Source: JBCFBK01 sp038562555 (lineage in GTDB: Bacteria > Bacteroidota > Bacteroidia > Bacteroidales > Prolixibacteraceae). Taken from it: a stretch of DNA of 64,000 nucleotides. The position numbers were made by a program, and so were the translations under genes. The stretch lies in contig JBCFBK010000027.1 in the NCBI GenBank assembly GCA_038562555.1, forward strand, positions 1 to 64,000, in the 5' to 3' direction. The notes beneath the pieces were generated by a model, which was given only the letters and a program-made list of their open reading frames with translations, ran no database searches and was not told the DNA's origin. This document shows, in pieces, positions 53,456-63,900 of this stretch (position 1 is its first letter; every line of letters begins with the position of its first letter).

Positions 53456-54082
53456 TTATCGAATAAAGATGAAATAAAACAAGAAGACTGCAAACCCACT
53501 CTTCTCAATCTTCGTTCTAATCTCCCTCAAAGCCAAGTTTAAATGATTCTCAATGGTCTTTTTAGAGAGTCCTAATTGATCCGCAATTTCCTGATTTGAT
53601 AATCCTTCAAATCTGCTCCTCATAAAGACTTCCCGACGCTGCGGCGGAAAAGCTTCACACAGCCTAAGGATGTACTGTTTCAAAGAAGCATAATCAATCT
53701 GCTCCGAAGGCTCAGTTTCTTCTCCCTTTAACAACTCTTCCCGTGCAAAATTCTTAAATAGTTTTTTTTGCCGGAAATGTTTCTTTATAATATTAAAAGC
53801 AATTGTAAATAAGTATGATTGAAACGAGAAACCGTCTTTTAGTTGGTTCCGCCTTTCCCAAAGGATTGAAAACACTTCCTGCACTAATTCTTCAGAATCC
53901 GCATCTGATCCCAGATAAACTTTCGCAAAGTGAAATAATTTTGAACTATATAATTCAAAAATACGATTAAACGCAAGAATATCACCCGATTTCAAATCCA
54001 GGATCATTTGGCCATCGTTATTTTTATCGAAGCTTTTCACTGAGACCGATTTTCTGCAAAAATACCAAATGTTACGTGCCAA
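53456..54082 (-). CDS. ECF sigma factor (second locus)
   Basis: Up to 208 residues. Region 2: GDILAFNRIFELYSSKLFHF and SEELVQEVFSILWERRNQL; region 4: FPPQRREVFMRSRFEGLSNQ and EIADQLGLSKKTIENHLNLA. The longest frame starts with TTG at 54082; GTG at 54040 and ATG at 54007 are alternatives, and none has a Shine-Dalgarno, so the start is uncertain. It would activate the SusCD-GH127 genes on release from FecR. Confidence 0.9.
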   Translation of the reverse strand: MARNIWYFCRKSVSVKSFDKNNDGQMILDLKSGDILAFNRIFELYSSKLFHFAKVYLGSDADSEELVQEVFSILWERRNQLKDGFSFQSYLFTIAFNIIKKHFRQKKLFKNFAREELLKGEETEPSEQIDYASLKQYILRLCEAFPPQRREVFMRSRFEGLSNQEIADQLGLSKKTIENHLNLALREIRTKIEKSGFAVFLFYFIFIR

Positions 54083-54284
54083 ACAACTTTCACTTGACTT
54101 TTGACGTCATGTACTTTCTATACACACTTAGCCAGACCCTTTCACTGAAATTAAGCTCCTCAAAATTAGTTTTTAGAACCTGCATATGTCCGCTACATGT
54201 ATTTGCTTAAGTTTATTTGCTCTGCGAGAACGTCGTAATCCTCTGCATCCTTTACTTCAATTGCGTCAACACGCTTTCTCAAGA

Positions 54285-55214
54285 TTAGTCCAGGTATGTT
54301 AATACTCCCAAAGTCGCTATTCCAATAAAGAGCCACAGTGTCACTCCCAGTGCAAAGCTTCTCAATCCAGCCTTCTTCGCCTCCACAACTGAAATAGAAG
54401 AACCTATGAAAAATAGAGTAATAACCATCATGCGTTTGCCCAGCGAGTAGAGAAGATTAAAGTTTGACTCCATTTGAGGGAAAACCCAGGCAAACAGCAT
54501 CGCTATTACGAACAATCCGATAAACCATGGGAAACTAGTCTTTTTACATTCTACGCCGCGATTCACACAGGCTAATATAATCGACAATGGAATGATCCAC
54601 AGCGTCCTGGCCAATTTCACGGTCGTCGCGACCACAAGTGCCTCAGAACCATAAATCGATGCGGCTCCCACTACTGAACTGGTATCATGAATTGCAATTG
54701 CCGCCCAATAACCAAAATCGGACTGACTTAGATGGAAGAAAAATCCGATGGCCGGAAACACGATTAATGCCAAAGTATTCAGAACAAAAATAACGATTAG
54801 TGAGAATGAAATCTGATAATTCTTTGCGCCCAAAACCGGACCGATGGCAGCAATAGCACTTCCCCCACAAATAGCTGTCCCAGCCGAGACCAATATTGCC
54901 GTATTCTTTTCCACATTAAATAGCCGACCCAGCAGGACCCCCAAAAGCATAACGACCACTACCGAAATCGCCGTGTCAACAAAGCCATTCTTAGATATGT
55001 TGACTACCTGCACGAGATCCATCCCAAATCCCATTAAAACAATTGCCATCTTCAGCGAAATCGGAGTGTATCGCATTACCCATTCGCATTTCAAGCCAGT
55101 TGAAAAGAAAAGCAAGCCCAGTAAAAGAGCACTAACAGGAGTGGAAATTGGTAAGAAGCAAGCGAGGATCGCAACAACATAGAGATGATTTGAAAACTTC
55201 CTAATTTGTTCCAT
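54285..55214 (-). CDS. YeiH/UPF0324 family membrane protein, putative sulfate exporter
   Basis: 309 residues with about ten hydrophobic spans. FSTGLKCEWVMRYTPISLKM, GTAICGGSAIAAIGPVLGAK and AAIAIHDTSSVVGAASIYG are the conserved blocks. Transport substrate is not firmly known (sulfur compounds have been suggested for the family). It lies 71 bases downstream of a LysR regulator on the same strand, the usual pairing. Confidence 0.87.
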   Translation of the reverse strand: MEQIRKFSNHLYVVAILACFLPISTPVSALLLGLLFFSTGLKCEWVMRYTPISLKMAIVLMGFGMDLVQVVNISKNGFVDTAISVVVVMLLGVLLGRLFNVEKNTAILVSAGTAICGGSAIAAIGPVLGAKNYQISFSLIVIFVLNTLALIVFPAIGFFFHLSQSDFGYWAAIAIHDTSSVVGAASIYGSEALVVATTVKLARTLWIIPLSIILACVNRGVECKKTSFPWFIGLFVIAMLFAWVFPQMESNFNLLYSLGKRMMVITLFFIGSSISVVEAKKAGLRSFALGVTLWLFIGIATLGVLTYLD

Positions 55215-55285
55215 AAAGCGTTTTTGGGAACAAATCTAAAACCAATGCATAACTCAAACAAATATCAAATAGTTGTATCCAATAA

Positions 55286-56173
55286 CTAGAAGTTATAATT
55301 TAATAAAAAATCGATGAACAACGTAGTACCGGAAGTGTCATGTCCATGCCTAAGTGCAATGCGAAATTCGCGGGGAAAGCTTAAATGTAATAGATTCAGC
55401 CGAACAAGAGTTTTATACAGCAATTCCTTTTCAATCGCTCTTTCAGAAATCAAGGCTACTCCCTGAAAATCACATAGAAAATTCTTTATAGATTCGTTAC
55501 TTCCAAGATGGATAAAGATGTTGAGCGATTCAACAGAGATACTATGGCGAGCAAAACTTTTCTGAATTACTTCGAGTGTTCCCGAGCCTTTCTCTCTAAG
55601 TACAATCGGCACCTGCCGTAGATCATCGACGCTCAGAGTTCTGCGTTTGGCATATTCACTTTGGGCAGCCGTAACTAGCACAATCTCGTCTTCTAAAAAT
55701 TTGCGGTAATGTATCTCGGAACGTGACGACTCATTTTCAACCAGTGCCAGATCAATTTCGTTTGTTAAAAGCTTACTCTCCATCTCGAATGAATTACCAT
55801 TAAAAACAAAAAGCTTGATGTTGGGATATCTTTTATAAAATGCGGCGAGTACTTTAGGTATGCAGTATTGAGAAATGGTTGAACTGCATCCTATCCGTAT
55901 TGAACCAATAAAAGCATCACTCAGCCGTCCCAGTTGGAATTCAAGTTCGCCGTAGTGGTGTCTGATTCGAATTAGAAAATCATAGGTAAGCTTGCCCGCT
56001 TCGGTAAGGTATATCTTATTGCCTTTCCTTTCAAATAAGCCGATGTTGAGTCTGCGTTCCAACTCTTTTATGTGTTTCGTAACGGCTGGCTGACTGATAT
56101 ATAATTCTTCAGCAGCCCTTGAAAAACTTAAACCCTCAGCAACCGCAAGAAATACTTCGTCCCTATAATCCAT
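55286..56173 (-). CDS. LysR-family transcriptional regulator
   Basis: 295 residues. The N-terminal winged helix reads DEVFLAVAEGLSFSRAAEEL and YISQPAVTKHIKELERRLNI, followed by the periplasmic-binding-like effector domain (SIRIGCSSTISQYCIPKVLA; VPIVLREKGSGTLEVIQKS). It probably controls the YeiH gene beneath it. Its start borders the integrase remnant, so it is the last intact gene of the island. Confidence 0.9.
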   Translation of the reverse strand: MDYRDEVFLAVAEGLSFSRAAEELYISQPAVTKHIKELERRLNIGLFERKGNKIYLTEAGKLTYDFLIRIRHHYGELEFQLGRLSDAFIGSIRIGCSSTISQYCIPKVLAAFYKRYPNIKLFVFNGNSFEMESKLLTNEIDLALVENESSRSEIHYRKFLEDEIVLVTAAQSEYAKRRTLSVDDLRQVPIVLREKGSGTLEVIQKSFARHSISVESLNIFIHLGSNESIKNFLCDFQGVALISERAIEKELLYKTLVRLNLLHLSFPREFRIALRHGHDTSGTTLFIDFLLNYNF

Positions 56174-56437
56174 AAATTCTTAAGCTTAAATACCAACTAC
56201 GAATGTGATGCCCATCCAAAGATCACTTTTTTTCTCGAAAACAAAAATTTTCAAAATACAGGGACAAAAATCAGACAAAATGACCGAGATCTATGCACGG
56301 ATTCTGGCATTGACGATTACAGCAAGTATGAAGATATTAAAAACGAAATTGAAGCTTATAAACGACTCTACATAGCATCGCAAAATACAATATCCATTGA
56401 GTCATTATGTCCGTGGAAGAGAAGGAAAACCGTCAAA

Positions 56438-56677
56438 GGAACCGTTGGCCGGGACTTATTCACCACAAGCTATAAATCAATCAAAGACAAGCTGGGACTG
56501 GATAATAAATATACGTTATATGGCTGGAAGCATACCCGGGTTGTAAACTTACTCATGACAGGATTTACTGATAATGAAGTTATGAGCCTTACCCGCCACT
56601 CCGATTACAAAAGCTTTATGGCTTATAAACGGGAGCTAATGGTCGATACCAGCGCGATGAAGGAGAAAACGATTTAG
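56438..56677 (+). pseudogene. Decayed 3' fragment of a tyrosine recombinase
   Basis: The translated frame ends with KDKLGLDNKYTLYGWKHTRV, then SFMAYKRELMVDTSAMK, matching the last 80 residues of the integrase at 15601-16827 at roughly 80% of bases by eye, with many silent changes. The conserved TGHSDY reads TRHSDY, and no start codon or N-terminal domains are present. The frame continues open upstream to at least 56171 but that part is unrelated. It marks the right edge of the A+T-rich region. Confidence 0.85.
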
Positions 56678-57210
56678 TTCTAAAAAGAAAAGAGATCAGA
56701 GTTCAATTTACATTCCCTCTCACTCCGATTATTGAGAAAATTCTTGAGATAATTTTACTGTTGGGTAAACCCGGATTTTTTCATCACCGAGATTCTCCCA
56801 GATCCCGATCCCGTGACAGTCTCCCGTCATACGACAGATTGGCTGTAACCGTTGGCTCCGATCGCCCAACAGTCTATAATGACGTCATCTACATGCCACT
56901 CGAACTTGTAGTCCGAACGATATTTTCTGAGTTATTTGTCGATATTGTAAGGCAAATGGAGATTGGACAATCGGCTTCGTCAAAATACTCCGGCTTAACC
57001 ATTCATGATTTTCGTCTGCAAAAGAATATCGCCCTTCCTCGCCTCTTCCTCGATCACGCTCAAAAATACATGAAGGAGTATTCTGTCATATATGTTTCAA
57101 TCATGAGACATTTTCAACAAAATGCACAGGAATTGAAAGTATCTGACACATGATTGTCAACACTCCCCTTTTTGTTTGGGTAATTTTACCTCAAACGAAA
57201 ACCCGATCTT
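56678..57210. other. Spacer without a convincing gene
   Basis: About 530 bases between the recombinase remnant and the GH2 gene. A 130-codon frame (56761-57153) starts with TTG and has no family features or coding look. No copy of the tRNA-Leu 3' end was found here by eye. Composition shifts towards the G+C-richer right flank. Confidence 0.55.
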
Positions 57211-59673
57211 GTGAAAAGAATTATCGTACTTCTATTCTTGCTCTCTCTTGTCTTGGGCCTAGCTGCGCAGAGCATTTCTTTGCATCAACAAGGGCTAATC
57301 CAAAACTGGCAGTTTATCCGACAAGACCTGGGGGGAGTTTGGGAGGCACTCAGAGAATCGAAACCAGACAGTCCGGCGGCCGTTCCCCACTGGGAAAACG
57401 TCAGCTTGCCTCATTGTTTTAATGCACAAGATGCCGTCGATCCCAATGTAAGTTATTACCAGGGACCTGGCTGGTACCGTACAACACTAAAAATAAATAA
57501 TCCATATCCCGATGGTCGTGTCTTGTTGCACTTTGAAGGAGCCGGGCAGAAGACACAGGTATTTATCGGTCGGCAGAAAGCGGGTGAACATGTGGGTGGT
57601 TACGACGAATGGACCCTGGATATCACCGATTTTGTTGCGGCAGTTCAGGATGATCCAGTCGTGAAGGAACTATATGGTGATCGAATCCCGCTTTCGGTTC
57701 GCTGTGACAATTCACGCGACCTGGAGATGATCCCGTCCGATTTGTCCGACTTCAACGTTTATGGCGGATTATACCGGTATGTGAATCTGATTTACGTTCC
57801 CGAGGTTTCGCTCAGGCAGGTTCACCTCCTTGCCATTCCCGATCAGGGATTGCAAAGCGGCTGCGTGGAGATCAAGGGCGTCGTTCGCAACAACAATCAT
57901 GAACAGGCCGATTTGCTTGTAACGATCAGTTCCGCTCATGGACAACTGGTCGCAGAACAGCGGATAAGGACGAATCAGACCAACTTTTCAGTTGAAATAC
58001 CGGTTAATAAAGTTCAATTGTGGTCACCCGCTCGTCCGGCATTATATCAGGTGTCGGTTCAGCTGACAACGGAGCACGGCCAACAGATGTATACGGATCA
58101 CATTGGCTTCCGGAGCTTTGAATTCCGGAAACACGGACCATTTATCCTGAATGGGGAACGTTTGCTCCTGCAGGGAACCCACCGGCACGAGGATCATGCC
58201 GGCGTGGCAGCTGCCATGACCGGGACCATGATCCGCCGGGAAATGCAAATGATCAAGGATATGGGAGCTAATTTCATCAGGCTGGGGCATTATCAGCAGT
58301 CACGGATTGTTCTGAATCTGTGCGACAGCCTTGGGATCCTGGTATGGGAGGAGATCCCCTGGTGCCGTGGCGGACTTGGAAATGAAAGTTACCAGGCTCA
58401 GGCGAAACGAATGCTGACCAACATGATCAACCAGCATTACAACCACCCGTCTGTCATTATCTGGGGCCTTGGCAATGAGAATGACTGGCCGGGCGACTTC
58501 CCGGACTTCGATAAGCAGGCAATTCGCAATTTCATGTCGCAGCTTAACGGGTTGAGTCATCAGCTTGACCCAACGAGGAAAACGGCTATCCGCCGCTGTG
58601 ATTTCTGCAAAGATATTGTAGATGTATACTCGCCTTCGATCTGGGCCGGCTGGTATCGCGGAAAGTACACCGAGTACTTGTCCGAATCAGATGAAAACCG
58701 GAAACAGGTCGATCATTTTCTGCATGTGGAATGGGGAGGGGACAGCCATGCCGGACGTCATTCGGAACAACCCGACGAGGGATTAAGCGGAATACAAACC
58801 GGACAGGGAGTTGATGAACGGGCCGGAGATGCTGCTTTATCCGGCGGACAAGCCCGCGTTTCGCGTGATGGCGACTGGAGCGAAACTTACATCGGTAACC
58901 TGTTCGACTGGACCCTGAAAGAGCAGGAAAAAATGCCCTGGCTTACCGGAACGGCCTTCTGGGTATTTAAGGATTTTTCCACACCGGTACGCCCTGAAAA
59001 TCCGGTACCCTATGTCAATCAAAAGGGAGTCGTTGAGCGTGATCTGACGCCAAAGGAAAGTTATTACATTTTTCAGTCATACTGGAGTGAAAAACCTATG
59101 ATTCACCTTTATGGTCATTCCTGGCCGGTACGCTGGGGAAACCCCGGACAATCGAAGATGGTGAAAGTCTACTCCAACTGTCAGGAAGTTGAGCTTTTCG
59201 TCAATGGGAAGAGCCAGGGCACCAAAAAGCGGAATGTCCAGGATTTTCCCGCTGCCGGCTTTCACTGGAGCATTAAATATGCCGCCGGCTTGAATGAACT
59301 GGTAGCGGTGGGGAAAAATGGCGGGGTTCTCCTTACCGATACAATCCGGCAAAGCTTTGTAAACCCCGAATGGGGAACCCCGGAAAGGCTGGAATTACAG
59401 GAAGTTCGTATTGATGATCATTCAAGCTGGATTGTGGCGCGTCTGACCGACAAGGCGGGCAATCTCTGTCTGGATGCAAAAAACCGGGTGGAATTCGGCG
59501 TGACAGGCGACGCCGCACTGGAGGATAATCTGGGGACGCCTGACGGAAGCCGGAAGGTGGAAACATCAAATGGCGTGGCAAGAATTAAAATCCGCTTCGA
59601 TCAGCGAAACTGGGTCGCTTCGGTAAAAGCATCAGGCATCAAGGCTGCATTTTGTTCTTCTTCAAAAAAATAA
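57211..59673 (+). CDS. Glycoside hydrolase family 2 protein, secreted
   Basis: 820 residues; GTG start, signal peptide to LGLAAQ (about residue 20). A jelly-roll sugar-binding domain (WRTT-type block GPGWYRTTLKINNPYPDG) and an immunoglobulin-like domain precede the barrel: GTHRHEDHAGV, MIKDMGANFIRLGHYQQS, IIWGLGNENDW (acid/base Glu) and FLHVEWGGDSHAG (nucleophile Glu). A C-terminal Ig-like domain follows (KMVKVYSNCQEVELFVNGKS). It probably removes beta-galactosyl or beta-glucuronyl ends. GH88 follows after 3 bases, pointing to an acidic glycan. Confidence 0.92.
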   Translation: MKRIIVLLFLLSLVLGLAAQSISLHQQGLIQNWQFIRQDLGGVWEALRESKPDSPAAVPHWENVSLPHCFNAQDAVDPNVSYYQGPGWYRTTLKINNPYPDGRVLLHFEGAGQKTQVFIGRQKAGEHVGGYDEWTLDITDFVAAVQDDPVVKELYGDRIPLSVRCDNSRDLEMIPSDLSDFNVYGGLYRYVNLIYVPEVSLRQVHLLAIPDQGLQSGCVEIKGVVRNNNHEQADLLVTISSAHGQLVAEQRIRTNQTNFSVEIPVNKVQLWSPARPALYQVSVQLTTEHGQQMYTDHIGFRSFEFRKHGPFILNGERLLLQGTHRHEDHAGVAAAMTGTMIRREMQMIKDMGANFIRLGHYQQSRIVLNLCDSLGILVWEEIPWCRGGLGNESYQAQAKRMLTNMINQHYNHPSVIIWGLGNENDWPGDFPDFDKQAIRNFMSQLNGLSHQLDPTRKTAIRRCDFCKDIVDVYSPSIWAGWYRGKYTEYLSESDENRKQVDHFLHVEWGGDSHAGRHSEQPDEGLSGIQTGQGVDERAGDAALSGGQARVSRDGDWSETYIGNLFDWTLKEQEKMPWLTGTAFWVFKDFSTPVRPENPVPYVNQKGVVERDLTPKESYYIFQSYWSEKPMIHLYGHSWPVRWGNPGQSKMVKVYSNCQEVELFVNGKSQGTKKRNVQDFPAAGFHWSIKYAAGLNELVAVGKNGGVLLTDTIRQSFVNPEWGTPERLELQEVRIDDHSSWIVARLTDKAGNLCLDAKNRVEFGVTGDAALEDNLGTPDGSRKVETSNGVARIKIRFDQRNWVASVKASGIKAAFCSSSKK

Positions 59674-59676
59674 AGG

Positions 59677-60975
59677 ATGGCAACAAAGAATCTTATGTCA
59701 GTGGCCCTATTGGCACTTTTACTTTCATCATGTAGTGTGAAATCTCCCGGCGGTGAGGAGTCGGGGAACCTCGAATTGGCTGCGCTTGGCGATCAGCTTC
59801 AACTTTTCCTTCAGTCCGTTGATTCTGCGTCAAAAAAAACTGAGCGGAAGATAGCTGATTTGCCGGTTTCTCCGCGCAGCCTGAACGGCAGCGGGCAGCT
59901 CGTACTTGTTCCTCCGAAAGACTGGTGCAGCGGTTTTTTTGCCGGATGCCTGTGGCAGATGTATGAATTAACGGGCGATACCGCCTGGGAACGACCGGCT
60001 CTTTATTTTACAGAGCTGCTGGAAGACCAGAAATGGAACGGGACCACGCATGATATGGGTTTTAAAATGATGCCTTCGTTCGGGAAAGCCTATCAGTTTA
60101 CCGGAAATAAGAACTATCGCGATATTTTGATTCAGTCGGCGAAAACACTCATTACCCGGTATAACGAAAGTGTCGGATGCCTTCGTTCCTGGGATCATAA
60201 TCAGGATAAATGGCAGTTCCCGGTGATCATCGACAATCTGATGAATCTGGAGTTACTCTTCTGGGCCTCAAAGGAGACCGGCGATCCTGTCTTTTACACG
60301 ATTGCAGTTAACCATGCCAATACGACCATGAAGAATCACTTCCGGGAAGACTACAGTTCTTACCATGTGATTGACTACGACCCGGCAACCGGAGAAGTGG
60401 CCGGGAGAAATACGCATCAGGGCTATGCCGACGGATCGGCCTGGAGCAGGGGACAGGCGTGGGCTTTATATGGTTATACGCTGTGTTACAGGGAGACCCG
60501 GAATAAAATATATCTGGAACAAGCCCGGCATATCGCCGATTTTATTTTGACTCATCCCAATTTGCCTGATGATTTGGTCCCTTACTGGGATTTTGATGCA
60601 CCTTCAATTCCGGATGAACCGCGCGATGCATCGGCTGCCGCTGTTATTTCATCTGCATTGTTTGAAATGAGCACGTATATGGCCGATTCCATCAAAACCC
60701 GATACCGTAAACCGGCCGAACAGATTTTAAATAATCTGACAGCAAAATACCGATCGGCTCCCGGAACGAATAAAGGGTTTATCCTCGATCATTCAACCGG
60801 ATCCGGGTCGCATAACTCAGAGGTTGATGTCCCCATTATTTATGCAGACTATTATTATCTGGAAGCTTTAGCGCGGAGGAATTCGTTTTCCCGAAATGGA
60901 AAAGCAATCAGCAAATGGCAGTCAGATGAAGTTAAAACGAATAATAACCGAAGTGATTTCCTAACTAAAAACTAA
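59677..60975 (+). CDS. Glycoside hydrolase family 88, unsaturated glucuronyl hydrolase, lipoprotein
   Basis: 432 residues. Lipobox LLLSSCS near residue 18. The (alpha/alpha) barrel shows KDWCSGFFAGCLWQMYE, THDMGFKMMPSFGKAYQ and VIIDNLMNLELLFWAS with the two catalytic Asp residues, then YADGSAWSRGQAWALYGY. It removes the 4,5-unsaturated uronic acid that polysaccharide lyases leave at chain ends, so a lyase should be encoded nearby, perhaps beyond the window. SusC starts 3 bases after its stop. Confidence 0.93.
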   Translation: MATKNLMSVALLALLLSSCSVKSPGGEESGNLELAALGDQLQLFLQSVDSASKKTERKIADLPVSPRSLNGSGQLVLVPPKDWCSGFFAGCLWQMYELTGDTAWERPALYFTELLEDQKWNGTTHDMGFKMMPSFGKAYQFTGNKNYRDILIQSAKTLITRYNESVGCLRSWDHNQDKWQFPVIIDNLMNLELLFWASKETGDPVFYTIAVNHANTTMKNHFREDYSSYHVIDYDPATGEVAGRNTHQGYADGSAWSRGQAWALYGYTLCYRETRNKIYLEQARHIADFILTHPNLPDDLVPYWDFDAPSIPDEPRDASAAAVISSALFEMSTYMADSIKTRYRKPAEQILNNLTAKYRSAPGTNKGFILDHSTGSGSHNSEVDVPIIYADYYYLEALARRNSFSRNGKAISKWQSDEVKTNNNRSDFLTKN

Positions 60976-60978
60976 AAT

Positions 60979-63900
60979 ATGAAAAAAAAGTATCTCAGGA
61001 GAAAGTTTTTTCTGGTTCTTGTTTTATATCTGGCTTCATCGCTTGCGGTGACCGCCCAGAATAGGGCAATTACAGGAACAGTCATTGATGAAACCGGAGA
61101 GGCCTTACCCGGAGTGACGGTAGCTGTTAAGGGCACAACGAACGGGACAATCACAGATGTCGACGGGAAATATGCCATTTCCCTGAGAAGTGAAGCTAAG
61201 ATTCTTGTGTTCAGCTATATCGGGATGAGATCGGAAGAAGTGACCGTTGGTAACAGCACGGTCATTAACCTGACCCTGCACCCTGACCTGGTTGGTGTTG
61301 AAGAGGTAGTTGTTGTCGGATACGGAACGCAGAAAAAGCGTGATATCACTGGAGCCATTACATCGGTCAATGATGAAGCCATCGAGCAACGCCAGGCGGT
61401 CGATGTGTTCGACGCCTTGCAGGGAGCAGCTGCAGGCGTCCAGATTTCGACGGCATCGGGTGCTCCTGGCGCAGCCAGCTCGATCATCGTGCGTGGCGCT
61501 TCCACGCTGGACGATTCTGGTACATCACCGCTGTTTGTTGTTGATAATGTGATCATGGAAAATATTGACCACATCAACCCAAATGATATCAAATCGATCG
61601 AAATATTGAAAGATGCTGCTTCCGGGGCGATCTATGGAGCGCGCTCAGCAAACGGCGTCGTGATCATTACCACAAAATCAGGTGAAGCCGGCCAGCCCAA
61701 AATTGATGTCAGAGTACTGAAAAGCTTCAGCTCAATGGCGAACAAACTCCCGCAGGTAAATGCCTTTGAAAATGTCCTGAACAACGACAATAAAAAGACG
61801 CAGGCCTTGCTGAAATTCAATGCGATCACAGATTCTGTCGGCCTGGTAAACAGCACGAACTACTATTATCAGGACCTGCTGACGAGGACTGCGGTGCGGA
61901 ATGACGTTAATCTGGGTATCAGCGGAGCATCGGACCGAATCAAGTATAATGCGTCGTTCGGTTACATCGGTGACGAGGGAATCATCCTGACCAGCTACAA
62001 TGATAAGCTGACCGGTCGTTTCAATACGGACTACCAGGTCAGCAATAAGCTGAAGTGGATGTCGCGCATCAGTTTCGGGTACTCCGAAACCAACAGTGTA
62101 AACACCAGCAGCGTCCTGCAGGGGGCGATGCGGCGCGATCCGAATATGATCCTGTATTATCCCGATGGCAGTTACGCTCCCTATTACGCCATGGGCGGCC
62201 GTAAAAATCCGGTGCAGGAGCTTTATGCCAAGGATAACACCGACAAAAGATGGCAGGCTACCATCTACCAGGCGATGGAATATAAGTTTAGCCCAAGCCT
62301 TTCGCTGCAGGTCAGTGCGACGGCCAACCTGGATCTTCGGAGAAGGAATGAGTTCAGCTCCAAAGAACTCGACGGAAATGCCAACGAGGATCTGAGAAAG
62401 AACACCGGCAGCGACCGGACCACATGGGCGCAGACCTATCAGGGCGATGCCTATCTTTCATTTAACAGAGCCATTGGTTCCGATCACACGGTAAATGCCA
62501 TGATCGGGAGCAGTGTGGAGGAGGGTAAAGGTGAATACCTGAATTTCGAAGGAAGTTATTTCGTTTCGGAGGAAGTTCATACCATGAACCTGGCTACACT
62601 CGATTTGTCGGGTACCAATACCACCGCATCCGACTATGCCATTGCCGGCTTTTTCGGCCGTTTTGGTTACAGCTATAAAGGAAAGTACATCCTGAACTCG
62701 AATATCCGCTATGACGGATCGTCACGTTTCGGCCCAAATAAACGATGGGGATTATTCCCTTCTGTGTCGCTTGGCTGGCGTTTTTCGGACGAGTTCTTTA
62801 TGGACTGGACCAGAAGCTGGCTCACCGACGCAAAAATCAGACTCAGTTGGGGCCGCACCGGCAACGACCGGGTGGGTTATTATGAATCACAACTTCGGTA
62901 TACGTCGGGGAGCTATACCTATAACGGGATTTCGGGTGTTGTACCGGTATCAACGTACGGTAATCCGAACCTGCAATGGGAGCAGACCGAACAAACCAAC
63001 CTTGGGCTTGATCTGAGCTTATTCGGAGGTCGGGCAAACCTTGTTGCCGATTATTATATCAAATCGACCTCCGATCTGTTGTCGAACATGAACCTGCCTT
63101 ATACAAGCGGTTTCGATAACATGCGGGTGAACCTGGCAGAAATTGAAAACAAGGGCTTCGAGTTGTCTTTGTCGGGCTTTCCTGTAAAAAAGAAAAACGT
63201 TAGCTGGCAAACCACCGTTAACTGGTGGAAAAACAGAAATACAATCAAGAACCTCTCGCGCGAAGACTATATCCAAAGCGGAACCTGGTATGTTGCCCAG
63301 GGGTACTCAGCCGGCTTATTTTATGGCTATAACAACACAGGGGTCTATCCTTACGACCTGAGCAATGCCTATGCCGACGATAAGCATACGCAGCTGACAC
63401 CTATGCTGGAGCGCGATAATTATGGCAATGTCATTATTGGCCTGGATGGCAAGCCTACGCTTCTTCACTATCTTCTCCCGAATGGCGAACAGTATACCGG
63501 TGAGGTCATTCAACTCACATCAGGAGGCGTCACTGCCGGGGGTGGAGACGTGATTTGGGAGAATATGCCCAACTCGGAGGGTGTGTATGATACGAAGATT
63601 GACGACAACGACCGTAAGATCCTGGGCAAAGGAACACCCGACTGGTATGCCTCCTGGAACAACGTCGTTAATTACAAGAGATTCTCGCTTTCTTTTAACT
63701 TTTATGCGAGCTGGGGTGGACTGGTATACAATGATCTGAAACGCTATTTGTCCAGTTGGGGTGGTAACACCCACAGGCAATGGCCTGAGTATATCGTTAC
63801 CGGCTGGAAATATCAGGGGCAGATTACTCCCTGGTATGCAGTTGATACCCGAAACAGGAAGACAAACAACCGGGCTTCGCTCAGTAATTTCTACCTGGAA

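Noticed and set aside
56761..57153. 130-codon frame before the GH2 gene
   Set aside because: TTG start, no family features, in decayed DNA beside an integrase remnant.
56678..57210. Direct repeat of the tRNA-Leu 3' end as a right attachment site
   Set aside because: I looked for the T-arm/acceptor sequence near both recombinase copies and found no convincing second copy; an alignment search is needed to decide.
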